This document shows, piece by piece, positions 8,698-17,636 of a stretch of 64,000 nt of DNA. Each line of letters opens with the position of its first letter. The first letter of the stretch is position 1. The stretch lies in the NCBI RefSeq assembly GCF_015668515.1, contig NZ_JADPFO010000001.1, positions 623,425 to 687,424 of the forward strand. Direction: 5' to 3'. Source of the DNA: Paraclostridium tenue (lineage in GTDB: Bacteria > Bacillota > Clostridia > Peptostreptococcales > Peptostreptococcaceae). The position numbers and the translations under genes are program-made. The notes under the pieces were generated by a model, which did not search any database, was not told the origin of the DNA, and worked only from the letters and a program-made list of their open reading frames with translations.

Positions 8698-10014
8698 TTA
8701 TGAGTTTACTGTTATTGGTACTTGTATATTAAATTCTGTTTCCATATCATCACTATATACATCTATACTACAATTGTATGATTCTAACAATTTTTTAATA
8801 GCATATAATCCATACCCTCTATTTATTCCTTTTGAGGAATATCCTAGTTCAAATATTTTTTTCTTATCTTTAATTATACTTCCATTGTTTTTAATTGATA
8901 TATTATGGTAATATTCTTCTTTATATACATCAATATGTATGTACTTATAATCTTTATTGTGTTTTTTAAGTTCATCTATTGCATTATCAATTATATTTAA
9001 AAGTATAGAACTAATCTCCGAATCTGATAGTTCTATATCTTCTAATAAACTATCTATACATGCTGTCAGTTGTATATCATATTTAAGCGCTCTTCTTTTT
9101 TTAGTATTTAATATAGCATCTATATACGAATTTCCTGTACTGAAATAAGTAATTCCACTACTATCATCATTAGATATTCCGAGTATGTAATTTCTAGCAT
9201 CTTCATTTTTCCCATTTGATATTTGCAATAATATAACTTGTAAATGATTCATATAATCATGTCGTTGAAGTCTTAAAACATCTACTGTATCTTTCATTTG
9301 TTTTAAATTGTTTTCTATTAAATTTCTTTCTACTTCATCTAATACTTTTCTTTTATTATAATTTATTAATATTAATATTAGTCCTATTAGTATTAGTATA
9401 AATGAAAAAGTTAAAAATAAAATTAAAAAACGTTCTGTACTATAAACTAAACTTTTATTATTGTAAACAAGTAATACAACAATACCCATAATAATCATTA
9501 TTAATGCACTTATGTAAAGTATCATACTTTCTATTTGTTTATTTATGTACATTTTACTACTATTATCTACTTTTTTAATAAATTTTTTATACTTAAGTAA
9601 TCGGATTACTATAAACATTACTGATATAGGTATATAATAAACCAATATTTTTAATATTTGATTTTCTAATACACTCTCTAAATTAATTCCTATAAAACTT
9701 ATGAAAACGATTGATAACATTTCAAAAAAAAGTATTGTAGATAAAGTTATAATTGTTGCAATACAACATCTTGCAAGGTTTACCTTAGAATATAAATATA
9801 TTATGATAGCTATTGAAATACTCATAAAAATATTATTTAACCCCACTGGAAAATTATTTTTTAATATAAAACATATTACTGAGTATATTAAAGCCATATA
9901 AATTATATCTTTTTTTCTTATCTCTTTTTCAACAATTACGCTAAGAGATGAAAATATTACTAAAGCTTCAGGTATGTTTATTAAAAAAAAATCTGCTATA
10001 TTTATCGCCTTCAC
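8698..10014 (-). CDS. orphan sensor histidine kinase, AgrC/Spo0B-like (GHKL type)
   Basis: A 438-aa membrane sensor. Residues 1-225 contain about six or seven transmembrane helices, as in peptide-sensing AgrC/ComD kinases. They are followed by a Spo0B-like helical hairpin with the phospho-accepting histidine in RLQRHDYMNHLQV (about residue 257). The ATP-binding domain shows the N box LLNIIDNAIDEL and the G box SSKGINRGYGLYAIKKLL (about 397-414). The start is GTG at 10014 with GGGGAAGGG directly upstream. No response regulator or autoinducer precursor is adjacent, so partner and signal are unknown. It is monocistronic. Confidence 0.85.
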   Translation of the reverse strand: MKAINIADFFLINIPEALVIFSSLSVIVEKEIRKKDIIYMALIYSVICFILKNNFPVGLNNIFMSISIAIIIYLYSKVNLARCCIATIITLSTILFFEMLSIVFISFIGINLESVLENQILKILVYYIPISVMFIVIRLLKYKKFIKKVDNSSKMYINKQIESMILYISALIMIIMGIVVLLVYNNKSLVYSTERFLILFLTFSFILILIGLILILINYNKRKVLDEVERNLIENNLKQMKDTVDVLRLQRHDYMNHLQVILLQISNGKNEDARNYILGISNDDSSGITYFSTGNSYIDAILNTKKRRALKYDIQLTACIDSLLEDIELSDSEISSILLNIIDNAIDELKKHNKDYKYIHIDVYKEEYYHNISIKNNGSIIKDKKKIFELGYSSKGINRGYGLYAIKKLLESYNCSIDVYSDDMETEFNIQVPITVNS

Positions 10015-10140
10015 CCCTTCCCCAATTTTAATATTAGCATATTTTAATTAATACTTCTATATTATAACAAAATATTATATATTTTGATTTTATTAGATTT
10101 AACCTGTGTTTGTGTATTAGTGTATATATATCTTTTAATA

Positions 10141-10169
10141 AAAAAAGAAGATTTATTATCTTCTTTTTT
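10141..10169 (-). terminator. intrinsic terminator overlapping the end of the YkvI-like gene
   Basis: The GAAGAT/ATCTTC stem, extended by A and T runs, spans the stop codon at 10156-10158, so the last codons of the gene form one arm. Confidence 0.7.
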
Positions 10170-11193
10170 TTATTAAAGCTAATATAATTAAAACTCCTAC
10201 AGATCCTGATATAGGATACATAAACTTAACTAAGTAAGAAAATGGAAGCATCCCTCCAAATATGCCTAATATAGTACATATTATAGCCATTATATTGAAT
10301 TTTTTGGACTTTTCTTCATAACAGCTATTACATACACTCCACAGTAAAGGTGCTGCTGTTGTATATATTCCACCTATGAGTATTAATGAAAATATATTAC
10401 CTATTAATGGTGATATTTGTTTTGACATATATAAAGTTGGTATTTCTTGCATATGTACATTTTGTATATCAGCTAAAATAGCTATATTTATAAACATTGC
10501 AGATAATATAAGTATAAATCCTCCTATTATACCTGCACTTTTGCAATTTTTTATATTTTTTGCAGTTTTACCTGCTCCAACTAAAAAAGGTGTTGCAAAT
10601 ATTATATTAAGTCCACTATATACTATTGCAGATATAGGCCAATTGTCAATTGCTTTTACAATACCTAGATTATTTATTGTATAATCTATATTACTTAAAT
10701 TTTGATAATTTTTAGTAATATAAACTATACTTACCCCTATAGCAATAATAGATATTATAGGCCCTAAATTTCCTAATATATCTAGAACCTTATTCATTCC
10801 CATAATAACCGATATCATTGTTATTATTGCTAATATGATTCCACCTATAGTTTTATTTATTCCATAATATTGATTAATAGTTGCTCCTGCTCCTGATATC
10901 ATAACAATAAAACTACATAAAGAAAATACAGGTATAATTATTTTAAATATACTTCCCATAAAATCTCCAAATAAATATGTAAAGATGTCATTACTATACT
11001 TTAATTGAATGTTTTTTCCTATTTCAAATAATCTAGCACCACAATACATCATAAGAACCATACATATAATTCCAGCTAATATACTTTTACTACCTTGTGC
11101 TGAGAAAAATTGTAATATTTCTTGTCCTGTTGCAAACCCTGAGCCTATACAAACTGATATATATGCTCCTGCCAACATAACAATTTCTTTCAT
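10156..11193 (-). CDS. YkvI-family membrane transporter
   Basis: A 345-aa protein with about ten membrane helices. The N-terminal AGAYISVCIGSGFATGQEI is the sodium-symporter-like unwound helix 1 signature of the YkvI family, which is related to the APC/NSS fold. Members are presumed amino acid or osmolyte transporters; the substrate is unknown. The first ATG (11193) sits about 20 nt beyond a very strong GGAGGGG, further than usual. No ATG, GTG or TTG lies between, so either the spacing is relaxed or a rare start codon is used. It is flanked by terminators on both sides and stands alone. Confidence 0.75.
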   Translation of the reverse strand: MKEIVMLAGAYISVCIGSGFATGQEILQFFSAQGSKSILAGIICMVLMMYCGARLFEIGKNIQLKYSNDIFTYLFGDFMGSIFKIIIPVFSLCSFIVMISGAGATINQYYGINKTIGGIILAIITMISVIMGMNKVLDILGNLGPIISIIAIGVSIVYITKNYQNLSNIDYTINNLGIVKAIDNWPISAIVYSGLNIIFATPFLVGAGKTAKNIKNCKSAGIIGGFILILSAMFINIAILADIQNVHMQEIPTLYMSKQISPLIGNIFSLILIGGIYTTAAPLLWSVCNSCYEEKSKKFNIMAIICTILGIFGGMLPFSYLVKFMYPISGSVGVLIILALIKKRR

Positions 11194-11301
11194 ATTTTTA
11201 ACTATATTAATCCCCTCCTATATACTAATACTAAATATATAATGTTTCATTATTAATATATAAACGGATTAAGACTTATATTACTTATTATTTAAATATA
11301 T

Positions 11302-11346
11302 AAAAACAAAACCAGAAGCTATTATATAGCTTCTGGTTTTGTTTTT
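11302..11346 (-). terminator. strong intrinsic terminator after the U32 gene
   Basis: Twenty-base perfect arms (11302-11321 and 11327-11346) sit right after the 11348 stop, with a T run on the minus strand. Confidence 0.9.
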
Positions 11347-11347
11347 A

Positions 11348-12589
11348 TTATAAGGTATTTATAGAAGTTATTGGTTTTCTTAACATATAATATTCTTCTA
11401 CTTCTACATCTAACTTCATTTTAACTATTTGCTTAGCATGAGGAGCTGATTCGATACTTTCTCCTTCTTCATTGTACATTTCTAATATAGTAGCATGTAC
11501 TGTTTCTTTTCCTGGTCCTATTATTTCTATCTTATCTCCTACAAACATTCTATTTCTTTGTTCCACTATTGGTAATCCAGTTTTTTCATCATGCCCTCTA
11601 ACTACTCCGATAAAATCATAATTTCTAACATATGATGCTGATTCGTAGTTTTGATCCTTTGTACTTGTTTTGTCTAAGAAGAATCCTGTACTAAAGTGTC
11701 TGTGACTTCCTTTTTTAAGTTCTTCTAGCCACATAGGATTAAACTTCCAGTTTTCAGGGTCTTTTAAATATTCATCTATTGCCATTCTATAAGCTCTAAC
11801 TGTAGTTGCTACATAGTATGCAGTTTTCATTCTTCCTTCTATCTTAAAACTATTTATACCACTTTCTATAATTTCTGGTATATATTCTATCATACACATG
11901 TCTTTAGTGTTAAAGAAAAATTCTGCATCTACATCATCTAATACTTTTTTATATTCTCCGTTATCTTGTTCTTCAACTAAAGTATATTTCCATCTGCAAG
12001 ATTGTGCACATGCTCCTCTATTTGCATCTCTACCTGTAGTGTAATTACTTATTACACACTTTCCTGAGTACGACATACACATAGCTCCATGTATGAAAGC
12101 TTCTATATCCATATCTGCTGGATTATTATCTCTTATCTCTTTAATTTCTTTAAATGAAAGCTCTCTTGCCATAACAACTCTTTTAGCTCCTTGATTATAC
12201 CAAAATCCTGAAGCTATTGAGTTACTTGTACTAGCTTGCGTACTTATATGTATTTCCATATTTGGTATAACTCTTTTTACTACACTAAATACACCTGGAT
12301 CACTTACTATAACTGCATCTACGCCTATTTCATCTAATTCTTTTAAGTAAGCTTCTAATTGTTCAAATTCTTCATTTCTAGGTATTATATTTACAGTAAC
12401 AAACACCCTTTTTCCTCTTTCATGTGCAAATCTTACACCTTCTGCCATATCTTCTTTATTGAAGTTTTTAGCAGCAGATCTCATACCAAATATTTCTCCA
12501 CCTATATATACTGCATCCGCTCCATATACAAAAGCTGTTTTTAATCTTTCTAAATCACCTGCTGGTGCTAATAATTCTATATTTTGCAT
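11348..12589 (-). CDS. peptidase U32 family protein (YrrO/TrhP2-like tRNA hydroxylation)
   Basis: At 413 aa this matches the YrrO/YegQ class of U32 proteins, which in B. subtilis and E. coli act in prephenate-dependent 5-hydroxylation of U34 in tRNA rather than as classical peptidases. It begins with the family's ELLAPAGDLERLKTAFVYGA. It carries the signature EAFIHGAMCMSYSGKCVIS (about residues 165-183) and further conserved cysteines in RGACAQSCRW, probably iron-sulfur ligands. A C-terminal beta domain (about 330-410) contains GDKIEIIGPG. The start follows AAAGGAGACGCT. The partner YrrN-like gene is not adjacent. Confidence 0.85.
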   Translation of the reverse strand: MQNIELLAPAGDLERLKTAFVYGADAVYIGGEIFGMRSAAKNFNKEDMAEGVRFAHERGKRVFVTVNIIPRNEEFEQLEAYLKELDEIGVDAVIVSDPGVFSVVKRVIPNMEIHISTQASTSNSIASGFWYNQGAKRVVMARELSFKEIKEIRDNNPADMDIEAFIHGAMCMSYSGKCVISNYTTGRDANRGACAQSCRWKYTLVEEQDNGEYKKVLDDVDAEFFFNTKDMCMIEYIPEIIESGINSFKIEGRMKTAYYVATTVRAYRMAIDEYLKDPENWKFNPMWLEELKKGSHRHFSTGFFLDKTSTKDQNYESASYVRNYDFIGVVRGHDEKTGLPIVEQRNRMFVGDKIEIIGPGKETVHATILEMYNEEGESIESAPHAKQIVKMKLDVEVEEYYMLRKPITSINTL

Positions 12590-12766
12590 AGCGTCTCCTT
12601 TATTAAGATATTTTTATCTAAAATACCCTCCTTAAAAATTTTTAATTATTTAAAAGAGGGCTGTCGTCTGTTTATTAATAATTTATATTATATACTAAAA
12701 CTATTTTATTATATCAAAGTGTATAAATAAAATCTAGTTTAGATTTATTTTTTTACATCTATATAT

Positions 12767-13810
12767 TTATCTACAAATAACTTTGATACAATAATCTACA
12801 TTTAATTTATCTATTTTTATGTAATTACAATCTTTACTGTAATTCAAATAAGAGTATATTATATTAGACATATCTAATTTTTCTTTTTTTATATAGTTTT
12901 TATATATTTTTTTATTATTATTTAAACTTTTATTTATATGCTTTGAAAGCTCATTTTTTAAATTATTATCTTTTAATTTTTCATTTTTTACTAACTTTGA
13001 ATAAAATACTTCTATCCCATTTAATATATAAAGTTTACTTTTAAAACTATCTATATTAACTTTGGCTAATATGGCTTTATTTTCTTTTATATAATTTATT
13101 GCTTCACTTTTGTAAATTATTGTTTTAATAGATTCTATATCATTTCTATATTTAATTGCTTTTTCAAAATTTAAAGCTTTAGTTGCTTCTTGCATTTCTT
13201 TGTTTAAATCATTGATTATACTATAATCTTTCCCATTTAATGTATTTATAAGTTTTTCAATAAAAAAATTATAGCTTTTCTTATCGTTAAATTTACAGGG
13301 CGCTATACAAAATCCTAAGTCATAATTTATACACCCTTTTTGTTTCATATATCTGTTACAGCTTCTGATTTTAAAATACTTTCTAAGAATATTTACTATC
13401 TCTTCTAATTTAGATACTGATGTATATGGTCCAAAATATAAATTATCATCAGTTTTTTGTAATGTACATTCTATATCTGGATATTCTTTATCTATATTAA
13501 CTTTTATATATGCATATCTTTTATCATTATTCATAAGAGTATTATACATGGGTTTAATCATTTTTATTAATCTACATTCTAAAATTAATGCATCTAACTC
13601 TGTATCTGTTGTAATTATTTCTATATCATTTATAAAACTAATCATCTTAGTTATTTTTTTAGATGGTGCATAAGATGGTGTAAAATATTGTGATACTCTA
13701 TTTTTTAAACATTTTGATTTACCTATATATATAACATTTCCATCTTTATCCTTCATAAGGTATACACCAGATGTCTCTGGTAATTTTTTTACTTTTTCAT
13801 TTAGTTTCAC
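12767..13810 (-). CDS. UvrC N-terminal-like GIY-YIG protein with UVR motif, no C-terminal nuclease
   Basis: Residues 1-95 form a GIY-YIG nuclease domain: PETSGVYLMKD, then GNVIYIGKSKCLKNRVSQYF, then the family glutamate region. A four-cysteine cluster follows (RSCNRYMKQKGCINYDLG, then CIAPC), matching the iron-sulfur-type cysteines of UvrC. The UVR helix pair lies at about 207-230 (EMQEATKALNFEKAIKYRND). UvrC is about 600 aa and goes on with an RNase H-like domain and helix-hairpin-helix; here a lysine/asparagine-rich tail ends at 347. This is therefore a half-UvrC paralogue that could make only the 3' incision, like Cho, or have another nuclease role. The start is GTG after AGGTGAC. Confidence 0.8.
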   Translation of the reverse strand: MKLNEKVKKLPETSGVYLMKDKDGNVIYIGKSKCLKNRVSQYFTPSYAPSKKITKMISFINDIEIITTDTELDALILECRLIKMIKPMYNTLMNNDKRYAYIKVNIDKEYPDIECTLQKTDDNLYFGPYTSVSKLEEIVNILRKYFKIRSCNRYMKQKGCINYDLGFCIAPCKFNDKKSYNFFIEKLINTLNGKDYSIINDLNKEMQEATKALNFEKAIKYRNDIESIKTIIYKSEAINYIKENKAILAKVNIDSFKSKLYILNGIEVFYSKLVKNEKLKDNNLKNELSKHINKSLNNNKKIYKNYIKKEKLDMSNIIYSYLNYSKDCNYIKIDKLNVDYCIKVICR

Positions 13811-13988
13811 TTTGTCACCTACTTTTTGAGTGTATATTATTTATAATACCATATTATTTTAATTAATTTACACAACACTTTATCTCTACTAGGTGATATT
13901 TTAAACTATATCTTTATTTAAACTTAATAATTAAAATTTCTTAAATACGTGGTATTATAAATATATATAATTTTTTGGAGGTGTGCAT

Positions 13989-14810
13989 ATGAAAAACTTT
14001 GTAGACTGTTCTTTTATAACAAATTTTAGTGATACTACTAACTTATTTATATTAGATTGTAGATTTGATTTATTTAATAAAAATGCTGGATATGAGTACT
14101 ATAAAAAGGAACATATACCTAATGCTTTTTACTTAGATATCAATAAAGATATTTGTGGAAAACAAAGTGTTCATGGAGGTGCTAGACCTTTAGCTAATAT
14201 ATATGATTTATCTAAAAAATTAACTAGCATTGGTATAGAAATGAATTCTACTATAGTTATTTATGACACAATGATATATAGCTCTCCTCGTACATTTCTT
14301 CAGTTAAAGTATATGGGTTATAAAAATGTATATATATTAAATGGAGGTTTTAATGCTTGGAAATCTAATAAACTTCCTACCACTAGCAAAATTCCACTAC
14401 CTCGTGGTAATTCTACATTTAAAGAAAATTTAAATACTACTATGGTTTGTGATATGAATTATATAAAAAATTCTATTGAAAATAACAATGTAGTATTAAT
14501 AGACTCTAGAGATAACGATAGATATACAGGTAAAGTTGAACCTCTTTATTCAAAACCTGGACATATACCTGGAGCCATTAATATACCTTGGCATAAAAAT
14601 ATAGATAATTTTGGATACGTAAAAGATTTAAGTGAAGTTGATGCTAATTTTAATAACTTAAGAAACAAAGAAATAATAACTTACTGTGGTTCTTGTATTG
14701 AAGCTTGTATAAACTATGCTTTACTTGATGAACTTTCATATAATGTTAAAACTTATGTTGGTAGCATAAGCGATTGGATTAGTTATGATAATAATATAGT
14801 TCAAAGTTAA
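13989..14810 (+). CDS. two-domain rhodanese sulfurtransferase (TST/MST type)
   Basis: Two tandem rhodanese domains of about 130 residues each. The N-terminal domain (LFILDCRFDLF, GYEYYKKEHIPNAFYLDIN) lacks an active-site cysteine, as usual. The C-terminal domain carries VVLIDSRDNDRY and the catalytic loop TYCGSCIEA. The loop sequence lies between thiosulfate and mercaptopyruvate sulfurtransferase types, so the donor is uncertain. The ATG at 13989 is preferred to the GTG two codons earlier because GGAGG (13977-13981) is then 7 nt away. It has no signal peptide and is transcribed alone, divergent from the UvrC-like gene. Confidence 0.88.
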   Translation: MKNFVDCSFITNFSDTTNLFILDCRFDLFNKNAGYEYYKKEHIPNAFYLDINKDICGKQSVHGGARPLANIYDLSKKLTSIGIEMNSTIVIYDTMIYSSPRTFLQLKYMGYKNVYILNGGFNAWKSNKLPTTSKIPLPRGNSTFKENLNTTMVCDMNYIKNSIENNNVVLIDSRDNDRYTGKVEPLYSKPGHIPGAINIPWHKNIDNFGYVKDLSEVDANFNNLRNKEIITYCGSCIEACINYALLDELSYNVKTYVGSISDWISYDNNIVQS

Positions 14811-14838
14811 TAATTTTAATTTTGAAATATTATATTAA

Positions 14839-14855
14839 TATGTTAAAATAACATA
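14839..14855. promoter_or_regulatory. 17-bp palindrome, possible operator
   Basis: A perfect dyad (TATGTTA, AAA, TAACATA) lies 30 bp upstream of the 14885 start. No regulator gene is next to it. Confidence 0.35.
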
Positions 14856-14884
14856 GTAAATTTACAACAATAAAGGAGCAAGTC

Positions 14885-15415
14885 ATGAAAAGAGAATTTT
14901 TAACTAGTGATAAAGTATTTATACACCCTACTAAATTTGCTGATGTATTGTTAAATAGCTTAGGGTATTCAGATTTACACGATAATTTAACTAAAAGTGA
15001 TTTAGAATATAGTGATGCTAAAGTTCACGAAGTTGCACCTAGTGGGTTTGTTGATTTTAACCAACATTTATATAGTGATATAAATCATATGAACTCTATA
15101 AGCTGTGGAATATATATAGAAAGTTCTTTAGTTACTTTTAGAATATTTATCTGGGGATCTAAGGGTGAAGGATTTGAAATATTTAAACATGTTTTACGTG
15201 GAGAAGAAATAGAAGCTTTAAAAACTATAGACGATATAAAATCTTACATACATAAACATTTAGAAGAGTTAGAAGATGGTATATTAAAAACTTACGGTGA
15301 AAATGCTAAATATGCTTTTGAACAATTTGGTATGGGGATAGAAAGTAAAAAACTTCCTTTACATAGCATACTTCAATTTATGAGTATAGAAAATAATATA
15401 GCTGACTTTAGATAA
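14885..15415 (+). CDS. hypothetical protein, unrecognised
   Basis: A 176-aa soluble protein with an AAAGGAGCAAGT ribosome site and clear codon structure, so it is real, but I do not recognise the family. It has an N-terminal acidic helical part, a middle strand-rich part (SCGIYIESSLVTFRIFIWGS, about residues 77-96), and a helical C-terminal half with an acidic segment HKHLEELEDGILKTYG. There are no membrane segments, signal peptide or metal-binding cysteine pattern. It follows the rhodanese gene after a 74-bp gap containing a palindrome and is closed by a terminator. Confidence 0.75.
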   Translation: MKREFLTSDKVFIHPTKFADVLLNSLGYSDLHDNLTKSDLEYSDAKVHEVAPSGFVDFNQHLYSDINHMNSISCGIYIESSLVTFRIFIWGSKGEGFEIFKHVLRGEEIEALKTIDDIKSYIHKHLEELEDGILKTYGENAKYAFEQFGMGIESKKLPLHSILQFMSIENNIADFR

Positions 15416-15431
15416 TATATAAATTAAAATT

Positions 15432-15466
15432 AAAAAAAGGCTGTCTAAATTTAGACAGCTTTTTTA
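15432..15466. terminator. bidirectional intrinsic terminator
   Basis: Arms around GCTGTCTAAA / TTTAGACAGC with A and T runs on both sides separate the convergent genes 14885-15415 (+) and 15474-16217 (-). Confidence 0.85.
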
Positions 15467-15473
15467 TTTAATA

Positions 15474-16217
15474 TTAGTTATATAAGATACCCATTCTTAT
15501 TTTATCTTTTAAGTTTTCGTTTAAAGCTAGTGTAAATATTAAATCACATTTATTATCTATCTTACCTTGTATATTTTCTAACATTTCATTTAACATGTGT
15601 AATACTTCTTCTATCTCACAGTATTCATTTCCAAGGCTTATAAACACTATACCTTTTTTCTTAGTTAAATCTTCATCTGTTTTTAATATACTATCAAATA
15701 ACATTTCAACTAATTCTTCTTTATTTACTGATTTATCACTTTCAATAAATCCATGAGCTAATCCTTTTTCTTTAGATAATATTTCTTTTAAATCTGTTAA
15801 GTCTATATTTATAGTACACTCTTCTGAAACAGATTCAACCATCATATCTATTAGTTCACATATTAAGTTTCTATTTTCATCAGTCATTATAAATTCAGCA
15901 TTAAAATCAAACTCAACTTTTTTCTTGTCTTGATTAACATCAATACCTATAGATACTATTCTTCTTTCCTTTGCCATGTAGTTTACAGCTTTTACTATAT
16001 CACAAGTTCTTTGTTCTTTTGAATTATATGTTATAAATAAAATTTCTACTTCATCTAAAATTTTAGCTGCATAATCTTTATCTATATCTTGGTTTATAGA
16101 TATTTTTTCTGTAGATAATATTTCATTATTATTTTTATAATTTGTTATGTATTCTAAGTTTTTTATACCATCTTCACTTACACCTATTATTTTTGCAAAT
16201 TTATTATTAAAATTCAT
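15474..16217 (-). CDS. divergent FtsZ-like protein lacking the GTP-binding loop
   Basis: The 247-aa protein aligns along its length with FtsZ. FAKIIGVSEDGIKNLEYI matches the FtsZ strand with VIGVGGGGNNAV. VEILFITYNSKEQRTCDIVK stands where FtsZ has MVFVTAGMGGGTGTGAAPV. INIDLTDLKEIL matches INLDFADVKTIM. The end, LALNENLKDKIRMGIL, matches the FtsZ element VINENLKDEI. The T4 tubulin signature GGGTGTG and the glycine-rich N-terminal loop are both gone, so GTP binding is unlikely. The ATG at 16217 is preferred to the one at 16265 because AAGGAGT sits 6 nt upstream. FtsZ is about 380 aa; here the nucleotide-binding half is shortened and the C-terminal peptide is absent. Confidence 0.65.
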   Translation of the reverse strand: MNFNNKFAKIIGVSEDGIKNLEYITNYKNNNEILSTEKISINQDIDKDYAAKILDEVEILFITYNSKEQRTCDIVKAVNYMAKERRIVSIGIDVNQDKKKVEFDFNAEFIMTDENRNLICELIDMMVESVSEECTINIDLTDLKEILSKEKGLAHGFIESDKSVNKEELVEMLFDSILKTDEDLTKKKGIVFISLGNEYCEIEEVLHMLNEMLENIQGKIDNKCDLIFTLALNENLKDKIRMGILYN

Positions 16218-16424
16218 AGTCTTACTCCTTAAATTATTTATTAATATAGTATTTATTATAAACATTTATATATATTAATCTACTATAATTTTCTAGTAAT
16301 ATATTACTAAAATAATAGTTTGTAGTAAAGTATTGATTTTTATGTAAGCATTTTCAAAACTTTTGTAGTATAATGTAATATGTATTTTTATTTTAACTTA
16401 TTAAGGATTTATTAGGGGGTAATA

Positions 16425-17252
16425 ATGAGTAAACTACTAGCATCAGATATTGATGGTACACTTCTTTTAAATAGGAAAATCCATCATAAAAGTATAGAAA
16501 ATATAGATAGATTTAAAAATGACGGAAATTTATTTATATTATCTACTGGAAGGGCATTGTGTGAATTAGATAGTATTATAAATGAATATAAATTAGATGT
16601 AGATGCATACGTGTTGTGTAATGGTGCATTTATATTAGATAAAAGTTTAAATATTATAGAAGATTTTAAGATAGACTCTGATATTGTATATAAAATTTCT
16701 AAGTATGTATTAAGCACTAATAATTTTACACTTTCTGTACTTGATGGATATAAAAGTTATTTAATTAAAAGTAAAAATATTTTAAAAGCTAGAAATTTAT
16801 TTAATTTAAACAGCTTAAAAAAAATTTATAAAATGCTTATTAATAAATCATCCAACTTAGAACTTTTAAATTTAAATCATTTGAAAGATAATGATTTAAA
16901 TATCAATATTATGAGTATATATTCTTTAAATGATAATGTTGAAAAAGCTGAAAATTTAAAAAATCATTTAAATGATGAATTTGGCGAGTATATAACAGCT
17001 TATAGAAACAAATACTTTGTAGATGTAGTATTTAAAGGCTGTTCTAAAGCTACAGGTATAGAAAAAGTATGTAAAAATTTTAATCTAGCCGATAATAATG
17101 TGTATGTAATAGGCGATTCTTGGAATGATTTAAGCATGTTTGAAAGATATGATAATTCATATACTTTTACTTATGCTGAAAAAACTTTACAAAAAAAAGC
17201 CAATAAAGTTATAGATTCATTTCATTATTGCATAGATGATATACTGAGTTAA
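16425..17252 (+). CDS. HAD-superfamily Cof-type sugar-phosphate phosphatase
   Basis: A 275-aa cytosolic phosphatase of the Cof/HAD-IIB group. Motif I is ASDIDGTLLL (catalytic Asp about residue 8), motif II FILSTGRA (about 39-46), and motif IV IGDSWNDLSMFE (about 228-239), with a lysine (motif III) near 209. The alpha/beta cap lies between motifs II and III. Relatives dephosphorylate sugar phosphates, flavin or PLP precursors; the substrate is unclear. GGGGG precedes the ATG. It is divergent from the FtsZ-like gene. Confidence 0.9.
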   Translation: MSKLLASDIDGTLLLNRKIHHKSIENIDRFKNDGNLFILSTGRALCELDSIINEYKLDVDAYVLCNGAFILDKSLNIIEDFKIDSDIVYKISKYVLSTNNFTLSVLDGYKSYLIKSKNILKARNLFNLNSLKKIYKMLINKSSNLELLNLNHLKDNDLNINIMSIYSLNDNVEKAENLKNHLNDEFGEYITAYRNKYFVDVVFKGCSKATGIEKVCKNFNLADNNVYVIGDSWNDLSMFERYDNSYTFTYAEKTLQKKANKVIDSFHYCIDDILS

Positions 17253-17258
17253 TAATTT

Positions 17259-17295
17259 AAAAGGAGCTATTAATAATTATTAAATAGCTCCTTTT
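17259..17295 (+). terminator. intrinsic terminator after the HAD phosphatase
   Basis: Thirteen-base perfect arms (17259-17271 and 17283-17295), AAAAGGAGC-type with T residues. It may also end transcripts coming from the small peptide genes on the minus strand. Confidence 0.8.
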
Positions 17296-17363
17296 ATGTG
17301 TTTAAATTTTCGGTGTACACCTTTTATCCTCCTACTACCTACCTTTTATAGATTTTAAAATCA

Positions 17364-17444
17364 TTATACTTCATAGTCTGGTGAATAATCGTAATCCAAG
17401 TCCATTTCATACCCAAAATATTCCACAACTATATAATTTTCCAT
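17364..17444 (-). CDS. tiny tyrosine-rich acidic peptide, copy 1 (26 aa)
   Basis: A 26-codon reading frame with an ideal ribosome site (TAAGGAGA at 17453-17460, 8 nt before the ATG). The product has six tyrosines and many acidic residues. Its C-terminal part reads LDYDYSPDYEV. It aligns without gaps to the peptide at 17637-17720, sharing 13 of 26 positions, including YF at 9-10 and YDYSPDY at 18-24. The shared peptide end together with separate ribosome sites indicates two real paralogous genes rather than chance. I do not recognise the family. There is no signal peptide, membrane segment, cysteine or adjacent modifying enzyme. Role unknown. Confidence 0.6.
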   Translation of the reverse strand: MENYIVVEYFGYEMDLDYDYSPDYEV

Positions 17445-17460
17445 ATTTACTATCTCCTTA

Positions 17461-17636
17461 TAATTTTTCATTTTGAAATTTATTAATTAAATTTCATCAT
17501 ATTTACTATAAACTTGATAATAATAATATAAATATTTTTTATGTTTATAGTTCATATTTATATTATTATTGAAATTTAATTATATGATTAATCATCAAAC
17601 TTTTAAATTTGATTTTTAAATTATTAATTAATTCAT
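17461..17636. other. very AT-rich spacer with scattered inverted repeats between the peptide genes
   Basis: No reading frame with a ribosome site. Short inverted matches occur, for example AATTAAATTTCA near 17490 with its complement near 17568, and AATAATAATATAAAT with its complement near 17550. These could fold in RNA or act as regulator contacts. Confidence 0.35.

Noticed and set aside
12700-12766. Hairpin with ATCTA/TAGAT arms after the UvrC-like gene
   Set aside because: The stem is weak and the T run is on the wrong strand for a minus-strand terminator.
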